A stretch of DNA of 64,000 nt. Origin: Ricinus communis (lineage: Eukaryota; Streptophyta; Magnoliopsida; Malpighiales; Euphorbiaceae). Position 1 is the first letter of the stretch; each line of letters begins with the position of its first letter. The stretch spans positions 13,585,582-13,649,581 of the forward strand of contig NC_063262.1 of the NCBI RefSeq assembly GCF_019578655.1, given 5' to 3'. A program made the translations under genes and the position numbers. Shown here one piece after another: positions 1 to 11,140 of the stretch. The notes under the pieces are model-generated. The model made no database searches and was not told the origin of the DNA. It worked only from the letters and a program-made list of their open reading frames with translations.

Positions 1-660
1 TCAGCTCCTTCTAAGCCTATTTTTGATGATGCCACTATTGATGTGCGAGGTTGGAAAGTAAGGTTAAAGAACTACGAGAGACAAAAGGTGAAATCAATTC
101 CAGTCGGGGAATATCAACCTAAGATTCCTTATCCTACTACTAGAGCTAAAGAGGCAGAGGCAAAGAGCAGTTTTAGATATTTTTAGACAACTGCATATTA
201 ACTTGCCTTTTATTGATGCATTGTATGATGATCTTAGGTCAAGTATGCTAAGTTCTTAAAGGACATACTTAGCAGTACTTGGAGGAGGAGGTCGCCTTAT
301 CGCTCAGAGGCTGCTCGGTGTTTTCGTCCAAAGTTGCGAGAGGCGTAGCGTCACGATCCGGGGGAGTTTCATTATTCCCTGCACTTTAGGTAATTTGTGT
401 GTTGATGATGCATTAGCTAATTTGGGGGCTAGCATAAATGTCATGCCCACTAGTGTGTTCAATAAGCTAGGTTTGGGGAGGCAAAATCCACTTTAGGATG
501 TGCATTCAATTAATGACCGTTCTATTAAGCTTCCTAGGGGAATTGTGGAAAATGTGCTAGTTAAGGTAGATATTAATTTCTGGAAGCTTTGTGGTTTTGG
601 ATATGGATAAGGAGTGGTGTACGCCGGTGGTAAAATAGGCGTATTTGAGGGAAGTTAGAA
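1..660 (+). pseudogene. Athila-like Gypsy gag end and aspartic protease remnant
   Basis: Frame 1 reads SAPSKPIFDDATIDVRGWKV onward to a stop near 186, resembling the end of an Athila-type Gag. A shifted frame then gives a Gag tail (LHINLPFIDALYDDL, about 190-237). From about 370 a retroviral-type aspartic protease can be read: ANLGASINVMPTSVFNKLGLG, then DRSIKLPRGIVENVLVKVD, then VVLDMDKEWCTP after another shift. In the family the protease core is a D-L/S/T-G-A motif. Here the catalytic Asp position is Asn (codon 419-421), so the enzyme would be dead even without the several stops and frameshifts. No RT follows. The left end is cut by the window edge. The lineage is inferred from the Gag/protease style and the tRNA-Asp-type LTR family nearby. 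Confidence 0.72.
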
Positions 661-1629
661 CTTAATATAGGGGATAGACTGTGTCACTTTTAGTTTACCC
701 TCATTTGATAGTTCTTCCACCAGACCATGTTCATGCCATTTGTAATATTAATGGAATTGATCCGCATGTAATACACAACCACAAGATAAAATAGATGATG
801 CTATACATGTCTCTTTCCCGCAGTATGTGTTATTCATCCGAAAAAAACAACTTGTATTGATATGAGACTTTGTGCTATATGATAGACCAGGAAGCGGGTT
901 GGAAGTTTGTTTTTTGACAGTCACTTAGCTTCACTTGGTCCGGAGTGGATGAATGGACATCCCAAATCGGTACAGAGCGCCTCCTTGGTCATCTACATCG
1001 GACCTTCTTATTGCGCTTATATGCCTTGAACCCCAACTTACATTGAGCCTACCTTCTCTCGATTTGCATGAGCTGCTGCTCAGAGTCGGGGAATCGACAA
1101 AAAGAAGTGCCTCGGTCAGCATTCCAAATCTATTTTTGCTTTTTGAATTTTTGGACATTTTTTTTATTTTATGTAATTTGTTTTTTTAGTTAGATATTTC
1201 AGTTTGTTTTTAGTATGTTTGATTTTGAGGAGATGTTATCTTGTTGAAACTTTTACTAGATGTTGCTTGGGATGTGTTTATTCTTGAGTTTTGCAGGAGT
1301 TAGCCTACTTGATACTCGATAAATTTTGAGGACTAACATATTTTGATGTGTTAAAGTACACATCAGTAGACTTTCTAGTTTTATCTCTTTTTGTTGTCTT
1401 GTTTTTCTCTTAGTTTTCCAATTTCTTTTATGGACTCCCATGGTAATTAGCTTCATTTCACGTATTTTATTCCTTTTATTTCGGAGTGCCTACCTTGTTC
1501 ACACTCGATGAGCGTGTTTTCTGAGTGTGAAAGTCTAGTACCGTAGATTTGTGCAGGTACCAATTTTGTCTTTACTGTTTTTATCTTATTTTAATTTCCA
1601 TTATTGATTGAGTTTGTTCATTATTACTG
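661..1629. other. Degenerate Gypsy interior without a readable gene
   Basis: This follows the protease remnant and carries no protein signal that I can support. Short open frames at 931-1189 overlap on both strands and resemble nothing. T-rich low-complexity sequence begins near 1130. It probably is decayed internal sequence of the same Gypsy element. Confidence 0.4.
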
Positions 1630-2262
1630 TCCTTATCTTGAGTTTTGTTTTAATCGAGTAGTTAATGATTTTCTTTCTTTTTTATTGCTTGTATCGAATC
1701 TTTATGGGAAGAAAGCAATGAACGAATCTCTTAGTTTCAATCAAGATAGGTAAAACTGGTGTTTTTCCTTAATCCTTTCATTTAACTTTATCTTGGATAT
1801 AGAACACTGTTAATTTTGATGTGTATTACATTGTTTGATTGTTTAAACTTTGGTTTGAGAATTCATGCAATTTTATCCCACTCAATGGTGAGGCTTTATG
1901 CTCCATTCTGTTTTTGATTAGTGAGCATTGTACAAAATTTCTATTTCTAGAACTTGCTTTGTGATGACTTTAAGATTACATGAATTGTTGATAGTCATGA
2001 GATGATTTGGGCACTTAGATATTACACAATTTGGCCAAAAGCCTAACCCGGTTTTTCCCTTAGTGAACCCATTTTGAGCCTTAGCCTTTTTCTTTCATTA
2101 TAAATTACATCTGACACTCATTTTACCACTTCTATTCATTCCACCATTCTTTCTACCATTATTGCTGGAAATAATGTACGTTTATGCTACATTTAATTTT
2201 GGATCAATTTGCATATATTCACTAAGTTACTAGATTTTTCATAGATGCTCCCTTCAATCCAA
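1630..2262 (+). repeat. Gypsy non-coding spacer, copy 1
   Basis: About 630 bp match 9781-10461 in the same orientation along the whole length, including the blocks TAATGATTTTC, GAACGAATCTCTTA, CACTCAATGGTGAGG and the end block ATAGATGC(T/A)CCCTTCAATCCAA. The copies differ by scattered substitutions and small indels. It has no coding potential. In Athila-type elements a long non-coding stretch commonly lies between pol and the 3' LTR, which is where copy 2 lies relative to the LTR at 11141. Confidence 0.7.
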
Positions 2263-3136
2263 CAACGTCAGTTCAAAGGATTAATTTGGAGGATTCAAGC
2301 AAAGATTGAAGTTTCTAGACGATTGACCGAGACATCGAGATCGTACTGTTGTTGTGGCTTGACATTCTACTCCGATTCGATAGAAGAGCGGTTATATATT
2401 CCATTTTCTTTTATATTTGTTTCTTTCATTATGAGTAGCTAGGACTGCCGAACCCATTGAGGTTCATCTTTGTTGATGGTTTGTGTCTAAATATTGGATT
2501 TTTATTTGCCATTTTTATAATCTTCTTACTGTTTAGTAATAAAATTTGATTCAATTAATTTGAGACGTTAAATTAATTGTCTTTTGGGTTGTTTCTTGAC
2601 ATTGAGAAATGCTTTTTACAACTGAAAATTAAATAGTAAGAATTGGTAGTTAACACTTAGAGATAAGGTTAATTCACTCGTCGGATTAAGAATTAACAAC
2701 TCTTAATAGTTCTAAATCACGCTTAATGCTAATCTGTAATAATCTGATAGGAAGAGATTCCATTAGGTTAGTGCAGATTTAGGAACTCAGTGAGCTCGAG
2801 AGAGGAGCGGAGTTCGATTCAGGATTTAGGCACGGGTGCAAGATTGGCAGTTTATAAAATCAACCTTAGAATTCCATCATTTAGGTCCCCTTTGGGTTTG
2901 CTTCTTTATTACGGTTGTCTTTCGATTGTTAGTTCCTGTTGTTCCTTTATTTGCATTCATAAGCATTAGTTAATTAATTTAGACTTCTCACACCTTTTTT
3001 CAGATTAAATAACATAACGAACAATAGTAACTTTAGGTTTACCCAATCTCCAAGTATACGACCTTGATACTCACTAGTGCTAGACCGCATCGATAGGTTC
3101 ATTGCCTTAAGTGTAGGTTGCATAAGTAGCCCATCA
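2263..3136 (+). repeat. 3' part of a plus-strand Gypsy LTR
   Basis: From about 2425 to 3136 this matches the second half of the LTR at 11141-12590 (from about 11885), including the TTTGAGACGTT, AACACTTAGAGATAAGG and CTTGATACTCA blocks. It ends in the same CCCATCA terminus. The first 160 bp (2263-2424) do not match that LTR and join the spacer directly to mid-LTR. The element has therefore lost the end of its spacer and the LTR start, or it recombined with a related LTR subfamily. Confidence 0.65.
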
Positions 3137-3712
3137 GCACGGCCGTGCCAAATTGGTGAAAATCAAAGATAAGGGCCCAGCACGGCCGTGCACTTGCCCA
3201 TGCTGACCCCTTTTTGCCACCCTTTTTCTAAAGCTCCAAGGTGTGGTTTTCTTCCATTTCTCTCATCCTCCCTATTTTTTTCGGCAATTCCAAGTAAGTA
3301 TCTCCACCTTTTGCTTTTGTTTGTTTTTAATTTAGTTTCTTTTTTATGCATATACTTTATTTAGGACATGCTAGTATGTTTTGGTAGTTTTTATGTTGTT
3401 GCACTGCCTTAAGATGACCTCAATTAGATTTAATCTATATTAGTTGTTTTGATTGCTGTGAAGTTAATTATGAAATTGATAAGTGTGGGGTTTGCATAAA
3501 TAAAGTTTGTTATGGCAATCCATTATGAATAAGTGTTTTTCTGTTAGTTAATGCACGATAAAGTAGTTTGGAATGTATTAGTTAGCTAGTTTATGCAGGA
3601 GATTGAGGCTTTAGTCTTTCGTTAAGTCTAAAGTTTTCTGTTAGTCAAATCATAGCCATTATGCTCTCCAATTTTCAGTAGGATTTTGTATTAACTTAAT
3701 TTCTTGTACGAA
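3137..3712. other. Chimeric LTR/leader segment with two CACGGCCGTG palindromes
   Basis: This begins exactly at the LTR terminus (CCCATCA) and has perfect CACGGCCGTG palindromes at 3138-3147 and 3181-3190. The rest is T-rich, with a GATAAGTGTGGGG block near 3479 like the polypurine blocks of this Gypsy group. No gene is seen. It looks like LTR or leader sequence of a third related element, cut on the right by the truncated LTR at 3713. Confidence 0.4.
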
Positions 3713-4945
3713 TAGCTAAGTTCTAAGGGAGATGTAAGAGTAATTGATAACTAAAATAACCAAGACAAGAAAGCAAACCCAAAGGGAACCTAAACTAGTT
3801 GGAAATCAAACAAAAGATAAAGGATTGATGAGTCTAATTATGATACCCGTGGATGAATTCTTAACCGAATTCGGTTTGTCTCTCGCGAGATAACCGAATT
3901 CCTAAATCTAATAACCTAAAGTTAGAATCTTTTCCTAACGATTGATTCTTAAATTAGCATTAAGCTTTAATCCACCTCTATTAAGCTTTGTTAATTCTTA
4001 ATCCGGCTAGTTAATTATCCTTATCTCTAAGTGATTATTAACCAGTTCTTGCTATTCAAAATTCTAATTACCAAATGGAATTCTCAATCATACAAAGCAA
4101 TCTAAACACACAATTCACATCGTCTCATGAATAATGCATTATCTTATTAATACTGAAAACAAGAAGAATACAAAACTAACCCAAACAATCCAATAATATA
4201 ATACTAAGCCAACATAGTAAAGAAATCCCAATGGATTTAATCAATCTAGCTAATCATGTTCATTATCAAAATCCATAAGAATTCAATTACAACAATGAGT
4301 AAAGGTAGAGAAAACTCAATTACACCCTTGGATGAGAGTAAACAGCCCCAATTCCTCTTGCTCGAATTGAATCGATTCTTGTTCCTCTTGCTCGATTTGA
4401 AAACCAATCAACGAACCTCGCCCAATCTTCAATCTTTGAAGGGAATCCGATTGAAACCTTGATCTAAGTCTCATTTTCCCTTAGTTTCAGCTCAGAAAAC
4501 CCTTAGGGAGAGAAAAGTTAGGGTTTGCGACGTTATCCCCTGCTCTCCTTTTCTTTCTTTCCTCTCTTCTTTCTTTTAATTAATTCCCCCTGTCGTCGCC
4601 AACACGGCCGTGTTGATTCCCGTGTTCCTGGCCGTGTTACTTTCTGTGGCCGTGCTCCCTAAGAACTACTTTTTCTTTGATGTTTGATGCACCCAACACG
4701 GCCGTGTTGGTGCCCGTGTTAGGAACACGGCCATGTTCAGCTTCCTCATGCTCATACTTAGCTTGTTTTGATAGCTTCGGCGTCCAATTATGCTCCAATT
4801 CTTCTCTTTATCATCCTTTGTCTTCTTTTGGACCTAATGCATACAAACAGACGCATAGGGTGAGTGTTGAGACCAATTCACATCCAAATGTCCATAAAAT
4901 CAATCTTAAAAACCCCATTTAGATGTGTGTATTTTACGCACATCA
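3713..4945 (-). repeat. 3' LTR (truncated) of a minus-strand non-autonomous Gypsy element
   Basis: About 1.23 kb are nearly identical to 8050-9318, from GCTAAGTTCTAAGGGAGATG to TTTTACGCACATCA. Read on the minus strand the LTR starts TGATGTGCGTAAAATAC at 4945. The last 180 bp or so present in the partner LTR (7864-8049) are missing, so the end at 3713 is a break and no target duplication can be read. It holds two copies of CACGGCCGTG (4603-4612, 4697-4706). Confidence 0.85.
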
Positions 4946-4950
4946 AATAA

Positions 4951-4962
4951 CCCCACACTTAG
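4951..4962 (-). promoter_or_regulatory. Polypurine tract before the 3' LTR
   Basis: The minus strand reads CTAAGTGTGGGG, followed by TTATT and the LTR start TGATGTG. A plus-strand relative reads TTAAGTGTGGGGTGATT before TGATAGG at 11141. The shared layout fixes both LTR starts. Confidence 0.75.
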
Positions 4963-6548
4963 CTCATTGCTTTTCCTCAAGCAATCAAAATTAAAATAAG
5001 GAAAACAAACCACTAAGGAACAACACTTAAACTGACAGACAAGCTAGAAAGCTCCTGGACATATCCTTAACAAGCGTAAGTCAAACAAAAAGAAACGAAG
5101 CAATCAATTCAAGTATCACAACCAAGATGCCAATAATTCGTAAAATACTGCCTCAACAAAATTATTCAGAACCAACTCCTCACCAGATTCACTCTAAGTC
5201 ACTCAAAGTGTTTAAAGGATAGTGTTAAATCGCTTAATGCATCAAATACTGCCTTACTTACTATATGCTTGCTCTTAAATCCTACTCCTACCACTTATGG
5301 AGAGTCAACAACCATGTCAAGAGGTCTTTATAAGGGTTGTAATAGGGATTAGGTAAGGGTAGGTAAATTTGGTCAGAGTTGAACCTATGGTGTTCTGCAA
5401 TTTCATGACCTGCACACAAGTCACAATGATCACAAGGGGTAAACAATGGACAGTAGTCTAAGGTGGGAAATAGGAATCAAGTCAAAATGTTTAGCTCACT
5501 TACTTTCTTTCTTTTCATCACCTTTCCCTCTTATTCTTCTATTTCTTTTTTTCTTTTTTTTTTCTTTTTTTTCATAAGGGAAGAACATTCACATAATAGA
5601 GTGAATTTCTTTTAGATTGAAGAAAGCTGCTATAAGATTCCACACTATTCCCGAGATAAAAATTCCCAATAAAAATAACTCATATGCAAAATCATAACCC
5701 AAAGCAGAATAAAACTAAGTGGTAATGGAATACGATACAAAATGGTGAAAGAAGGGGTTATCTACAGAATCAATAAACGAATGAAGGCTATTTGGCTAGA
5801 ATGAAAAGCCTAAGTGCCTCTATCATACCAAAGTGTTAAACTCTTCTTGTGGTCCTCATAAGCATTATCGAGCAAGTTCTAAAAGTAAAGACAGTAATTG
5901 GCACTCTCGACACGAAATAAATACAAGCATATAAAGTGTATGCTTATAATTTAGGCTCAATTTCTCACAAGTGTGCTTTTGAGTAGGTTCCAAACAAAAA
6001 TCATCAAAACAGAATTAAATAAACCAAAGCAACTTAGTGCAAAACTCAAACTAATTATCTTACATTCTTTCGCAAGACTCAATACTATCGATTTTACCCA
6101 ATCACATGGACATAAACAGGATTTCAAAATCAAGTCAACAGTAAGAGCATCGAAACAAAGTGAAAAAAATTCAAAATTTTACAAAAAATTGCACAAAAAA
6201 ATAAACAAATAACTGAGATGGGATAAATATCACCCACCCCACACTTGAAGGACACACTATCCCTAGTGTACAAAATATAAGAAATCAAAAAGGAAAAAGA
6301 ACTAATACTGCCCTGACTATAGCTCCGGAGTGAAAAGAGGTGCATCAGCAGGTATATCAGGGCGTTGGCTAGTCTGTGGTAGAGGAGTGGCTGCAAATAA
6401 TAAAATAAATACTTAAAATTGAAACTGAAACAAAAATTAAATATGTCAAAACTAAAGGTTAAAATATTAGAGATTAAAGATAAAAATTGGGGTGCCTCCC
6501 AAAAGTGCTTCTTTTTTATGTGATGGGTCTTCTTAGCTGGACTCATGG
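4963..6548 (-). other. Non-coding interior of the non-autonomous Gypsy element
   Basis: This is about 1.6 kb between the gag remnant and the polypurine tract. It has no RT, RNase H or integrase signal in any frame. The minus-strand block TGGGAGGCACCCC near 6487-6502, followed by AT-rich sequence, resembles the conserved transition to the non-coding spacer of Athila-type elements. Missing pol makes the element dependent on a related autonomous copy. Confidence 0.6.
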
Positions 6549-7706
6549 TTAAAAGCAAACGGGCGTGATCGATGACCATCCATCCTTCTTCCAAGCAAAT
6601 GGCTTCAAGTATCCGCTTAGAGGGATAATCATCAATTTCCTCTTCCCGACTGTCAAGCAAGCTACCACTATGATGGGCAAGACTCGCTCCTCGTATAATT
6701 GCACGTAGTCATGATGCTCTAGGGGCTCTTCCAATTTAAAAGCTGAAGTTTCACCAATTGGAAGGATCGACGGTTGGGCAATTTCTTCAGAAACGTTAAT
6801 GGTTTTCTCTAGTCCTTGGCTTGGTTCACTTGCCAGAAGAAACTCGAGCTCCTCCGAGACTTCTTCATTGGAGAACTCGTGCTCATCTTCCATCATCGAA
6901 GGGACTTGTGGAAAATCCACCAAAAATTCTTCTAACTGCAACTCAACATCATCAACTGTACATTCTTGTTGATAGTCTTTCAAAGGAATCATGTTCGCCT
7001 CTTCCTTTTCTGGTTCTATCTCCATGTTCAAAGAGTCGTCCTGCACAGAAGCATCATCGTCAAACATAATAGATAACCCAAAAGAATTCTCACTTGAACA
7101 CAAAGTGATGGCACTCAAGTGTTCCTCGGATTCAGTAGCGTTTGATGGAGTTCCCAATTTCTCTTCAGCTAGTAACTTGAAGATTAAGCCTACTTGATGC
7201 TCTATGTTCTTAATCGAGGCTTGTTGATCTTTAAGTATCCTCTCTGTTTGTTGGAATCTATCCTCAAGACTTGCAATAAACCTCATCATCAGCTCCTTTG
7301 ACACTAACTCTTCAACTTGAGTTAATGGTGCAAGATTAGGCTGTTGAAATTCTGGTGGTTCTTGGCCATCTTAGCTCCATCCAAAGGGTGAATGAGTGCT
7401 CAACTCTTGATTGTAGGTGCTTCTATATGAGTCATTTGGCCAACTTCCCGTATAATTCACATGTTCATAGTTATAAGAACAATGAGCAACATCACTATAT
7501 AATGGACAATCATTACTCAAATGTAAACCACAACAAAATTCATAAAAAACTTTAGATGAAAGGATAGGAGTGGAGAGTTGAGTGGTAGTCCTGCAAAATG
7601 ATTCCACTCGAGCTTCTAAAGATGCACGGGTATCCCAATTTTTAGCACTCTCTTGGTTCCTAATCCTATTTTCCAACGCATCATACAAAGAGTTTGAATT
7701 TAACAT
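6549..7706 (-). pseudogene. Gag remnant of a non-autonomous Gypsy element
   Basis: One reading frame runs from 7706 to 6549, broken by a single stop at about 7371 (GWS*DGQEPPEFQQ). Before the stop lies CCGLHLSNDCPLYS followed by HVNYTGSWPNDSYRSTYN, which resembles the zinc-knuckle-like and NYVGN...NPYSNTYN region of Athila-type Gag. After it come a coiled-coil-like stretch (EDRFQQTERILKDQQASIKN), a TPSNATE...AITL block typical of the Gag/protease border, and a very acidic linker. The motif ERVLPIIVVACLT resembles the segment just before RT. Protease and RT are absent, so this is an internally deleted, gag-bearing element. The N-terminal Gag is not visible. Confidence 0.7.
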
Positions 7707-7838
7707 TGAACATCCTTATCATTTACTACTTGTATCATAAACTTAACTAAATAAATATGTACAAACAAAACATAAATAAATAAATAAATAAAATGGCTAA
7801 ATTAACAAATAGCAAATTTCACTCTAGTTTTCAAACAA

Positions 7839-7858
7839 TTCCACGGCAACTGCGCTAA
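7839..7858 (-). promoter_or_regulatory. Primer binding site, tRNA-Asp type (degenerate)
   Basis: The minus strand reads TAGCGCAGTTGCCGTGGAA, beginning six bases after the LTR end at 7864. It differs by three bases over the core from TGGCGCCGTTGCCGGGGA, the complement of plant tRNA-Asp(GTC) used by Athila-type elements. The match assigns lineage and element orientation. Confidence 0.7.
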
Positions 7859-7863
7859 AAACT

Positions 7864-9318
7864 TGATGTGTGCTACTTATGTTAGCTATAATTTAAGGCA
7901 GTGTACCTATCGATGCAGTCTAGCACTAATGGCGAGTATCAAGGTCGTATTCCTCGGGAAAGTGAAAGCCCAGAGTTACTCCTTTGTTCTTTATGATATT
8001 AACCTAAAATGAATGATGAATAATTTCTAAACTAACTAATAGCTACAAGCTAAGTTCTAAGGGAGATGCAGGAGTAATTGATAACTAAAATAACCAAGAC
8101 AAGAAAGCAAACCCAAAGGGAACCTAAACTAGTTGGCAATCAAACAAAAGATAAAGGATTGGTGAGTCTAATTATGCTATCCGTGTACGAATTCTTAACC
8201 GAATTCAGTTTGTCTCTCTCGAGATAACCGAATTCCTAAATCTAATAACCTAAAGTTGGAATCTCTTCCTAACGATTGATTCTTAAATTATTATTAAGCT
8301 TTAATCTGCCTCTATTAAGCTTTGTTAATTCTTAATCCGGCTAGTTAATTATCCTTATCTCTAAGCGATTATTAACCAGTTCTTGCTATTCAAAATTCCA
8401 ATTACCAAATGGACTTCTTAATCACAAAAAGCAATCTAAACACACAATTCACAACGTCTCATGAATAATGCATTATCTTATTAATACTGAAAACAAGAAG
8501 AATACAAAACTAACCCAAACAATCCAACAATATAATACTAAGCCAACATAGTAAAGAAATCCCAATGGATTTAATCAATCTAGCTAATCATGTTCATTAT
8601 CAAAATCCATAAGAATTCAATTACAACAATGAGTAAAGGTAGAGAAAACCCGATTACACCCTTGGATGAGAGTAAACAGCCCTAATTCCTCTTGCTCGAA
8701 TTGAATCAATTCTTATTCCTCTTGCTCGATTTGAAAACCAATCAACGAACCTCGCCCAATCTTCAATCTTTGAAGGGAATCCGATTGAAACCTTGATCCA
8801 AGTCTCCTTTTCCCTTGGTTTCAGCTCAGAAAACCCTTAGGGAGAGAAAAGTTAGGGTTTGGGACGTTATCCCCCGCTCTCCTTTTCTTTCTTTCCTCTC
8901 TTCTTTCTTTTAATTAATTCCCCCTATTACCGCCAACACGGCCGTGTTGATGCCCGTGTTCCCAACACGGTTTGGTTTCCTGGCCGTGTTACTCTCTGTG
9001 GTCGTGCTCCCTAAGAACTACTTTTTCTTTAATGTTTGATGCACCCAACACGGCCGTGTTGGTGCTCGTGTTAGGAACACGGCCAGTGTTGAAACCAACA
9101 CGGCCATGTTTAGCTTCCTCATGCTCATACTTAGCTTGTTTCGGCAGCTTCGGCATCCAATTATGCTCCAATTCTTCCCTTTATCATCCTTTAACTTCTT
9201 TTGGACCTAATGCATACAAACAGACGCATAGGGTGAGTGTTGGGACCAATTCACATCGAAATGTCCATAAAATCAATCTTAAAAACCCCATTTAGATGTG
9301 TGTATTTTACGCACATCA
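7864..9318 (-). repeat. 5' LTR of the minus-strand non-autonomous Gypsy element
   Basis: This is a 1455-bp LTR with TGATGTG...CACATCA ends read on the minus strand, closely matching the truncated LTR at 3713-4945. Between about 8935 and 9120 it holds two perfect CACGGCCGTG palindromes (8937-8946, 9049-9058) and several partial GGCCGTGTT units. The right end abuts coding-like sequence of a plus-strand element, so the insertion is nested. Confidence 0.85.
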
Positions 9319-9447
9319 GCCACCCAGACGAACTTCCCAGTGGAGCAAATGAAAATGTTGATGGACGCTAGAGCACTAAATCAACGACTCATCGATGAGA
9401 TGGAGTTCGATCTGGCAGGGTACTTCACGGACCCTGATCCACCATAG
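9319..9447 (+). pseudogene. C-terminal coding remnant of a plus-strand Gypsy element
   Basis: A frame of 42 codons is open directly from the LTR border to a TAG at 9445-9447 (ATQTNFPVEQMKMLMDARAL...GYFTDPDPP). It is followed by T-rich sequence and then the long spacer repeat. It could be the tail of the element's polyprotein, cut by the inserted element. I do not recognise the domain. Confidence 0.35.
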
Positions 9448-9780
9448 CCCTTTGTTCCTCATCTTCAAGCAGGTCCAAGCAGTGACGATACACCATCAGC
9501 CAACTCCTAGTAGGGAAAAAAAATTGTGCAACTTTTCTTTTTATTTTTTGTCCTTTATTTTATTTTATTTATTACTTTTTTATGCTGAATTTTATGTTAT
9601 TTCCTTTCATTTGTTTATGTTATGTTGAGTTATTTTAGTAAAACACTATACTTCCTAACCTGAAAACTATGCATGATCGTCAATAACTATAATGTGCGAG
9701 TCATACGCTTACCCAGTTTTAATCTTTCTAACACTATGGACAGTGTTCTACTTAAGTGTGGGGTAGGCACCTTAGTTTGT
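9448..9780. other. Non-coding Gypsy interior
   Basis: T-rich sequence ending in a TTAAGTGTGGGG block (9752-9763) like the polypurine blocks of this group. No gene is seen. Confidence 0.4.
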
Positions 9781-11140
9781 TATTATCTTAATTTTTGTTT
9801 CAATCAAGTAGTTAATGATTTTCCTCTTTTGAATAGATACCCTTATAATTTTTATCGAATCTTGTAGGAAGAAGGAAATGAACGAATCTCTTAATTTCAC
9901 TCGAGCCAGGTAAAACTAGTGTTTTTCCTCAATTTTTTTCATTTTACTTTATCTTAGAAATAGAACACTATTAATATTGCTGCTTGTTATTATGATTAAT
10001 TATTTAAACTTTGATTTGAGAATTCATGCAATTTTGACCCACTCAAATGGTGAGGTTTTGAGCTAAATTGGGCATCATTATTTTTTTTATGCTCCTTTTC
10101 TTGTTGTTCAGTGAGCATTGCACAGAATCTTTGTTTCTAGAACTTGCTTTGTGATTCCTTTTGAGATTACATGAATTTTTTATAGTCATGAGATGATTTG
10201 GGCACTTAGGATTTACACAATTTGGTCAAAAGCCTAACCCTGTTTTCCCTATAGTGAACCAATTTTGAGCCTTAGCCTTTTCCTTCGTTGTGATTCACCT
10301 TTGACACTCACTTTATCACTTCCATTCATTTTACCATTCTTTCTACCATTGTTGCTGGAAATTATGTAAGTTTATGTTGCATTTCATTTTGGATCAAATT
10401 GCATTCTTTTTATATATAATCACTAAGTTGCTAGATTTTTCATAGATGCACCCTTCAATCCAAAATTGGATATTCATTCTTATTATTTATGTCAATAACC
10501 ACATCAGCTCCTACATAAGCTGCTGTAATATATATACATAATATATATATAAAAAAAAAAGAGAATTTAGTATTCCTTTAGTTCGTTTCGAGCATCATCT
10601 TATTGTTGGATCAACTTAGTGTTCATTTATGGTACAGCATTTGATCCTGGGCTATTTTCTTGCATAATTTTCCAGCAACTTTTAGCCTACTTTCCATATT
10701 TCTCCATAGCCTACCTTAACCCCATTACAACCTGGCTCAAGACCCTTTGATCATGATTATTGATTATTTCACAGTAGTGCAGATTGGGTCTATAAGCAAG
10801 CCTATGGTAAGCACTATTTTTTTGTATTTTTGCGTTGAGAGCTTGGCGATCCTCTTTCACTAATATACACTTGTGTGTTTTCGAGTGACATCTTGTGAGG
10901 CATGTTTCTCAATTTCTCAATTTGAATGGTTTATCATTTTAATTTTAGCAGTTTTATTAGTTTTGTTCTCTCTCTTAAGGATTTAATGATTTAGGGAGTT
11001 TGTGGAAATTCATTACGGAGTTTTGAGATTTGTTTTGAGCTAACTTTCTGCGAAGTATTTGATTGAGTTGTTTGGTATTTGTTTGAGGAGTGAGTTGTTG
11101 ATTGCTTGAGGACAAGCAAAAGCTTAAGTGTGGGGTGATT
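9781..11140 (+). repeat. Gypsy non-coding spacer copy 2 and polypurine tract
   Basis: 9781-10461 repeats 1630-2262. The remainder, to 11140, has no coding signal and includes an AT-rich tract near 10529-10560. It ends in GATTGCTTGAGGACAAGCAA and then TTAAGTGTGGGGTGATT (11124-11140), the polypurine tract that abuts the LTR start TGATAGG. The matching tract on the opposite strand at 4951-4962 supports the boundary. Confidence 0.7.

Noticed and set aside
931..1189. Small frames on both strands after the protease remnant
   Set aside because: They overlap each other and match no Gypsy domain or other family.
2750..2830. GTTCGATTC block as part of a tRNA gene
   Set aside because: It recurs in the LTR at about 12265, and no cloverleaf with paired acceptor and anticodon arms can be drawn around it.
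4603..9120. Recurring CACGGCC motifs as a CRISPR-like or satellite array
   Set aside because: Spacing is irregular, units are only 10-12 bp, and copies at distance are explained by LTR duplication; there are no cas genes and the DNA is plant nuclear.
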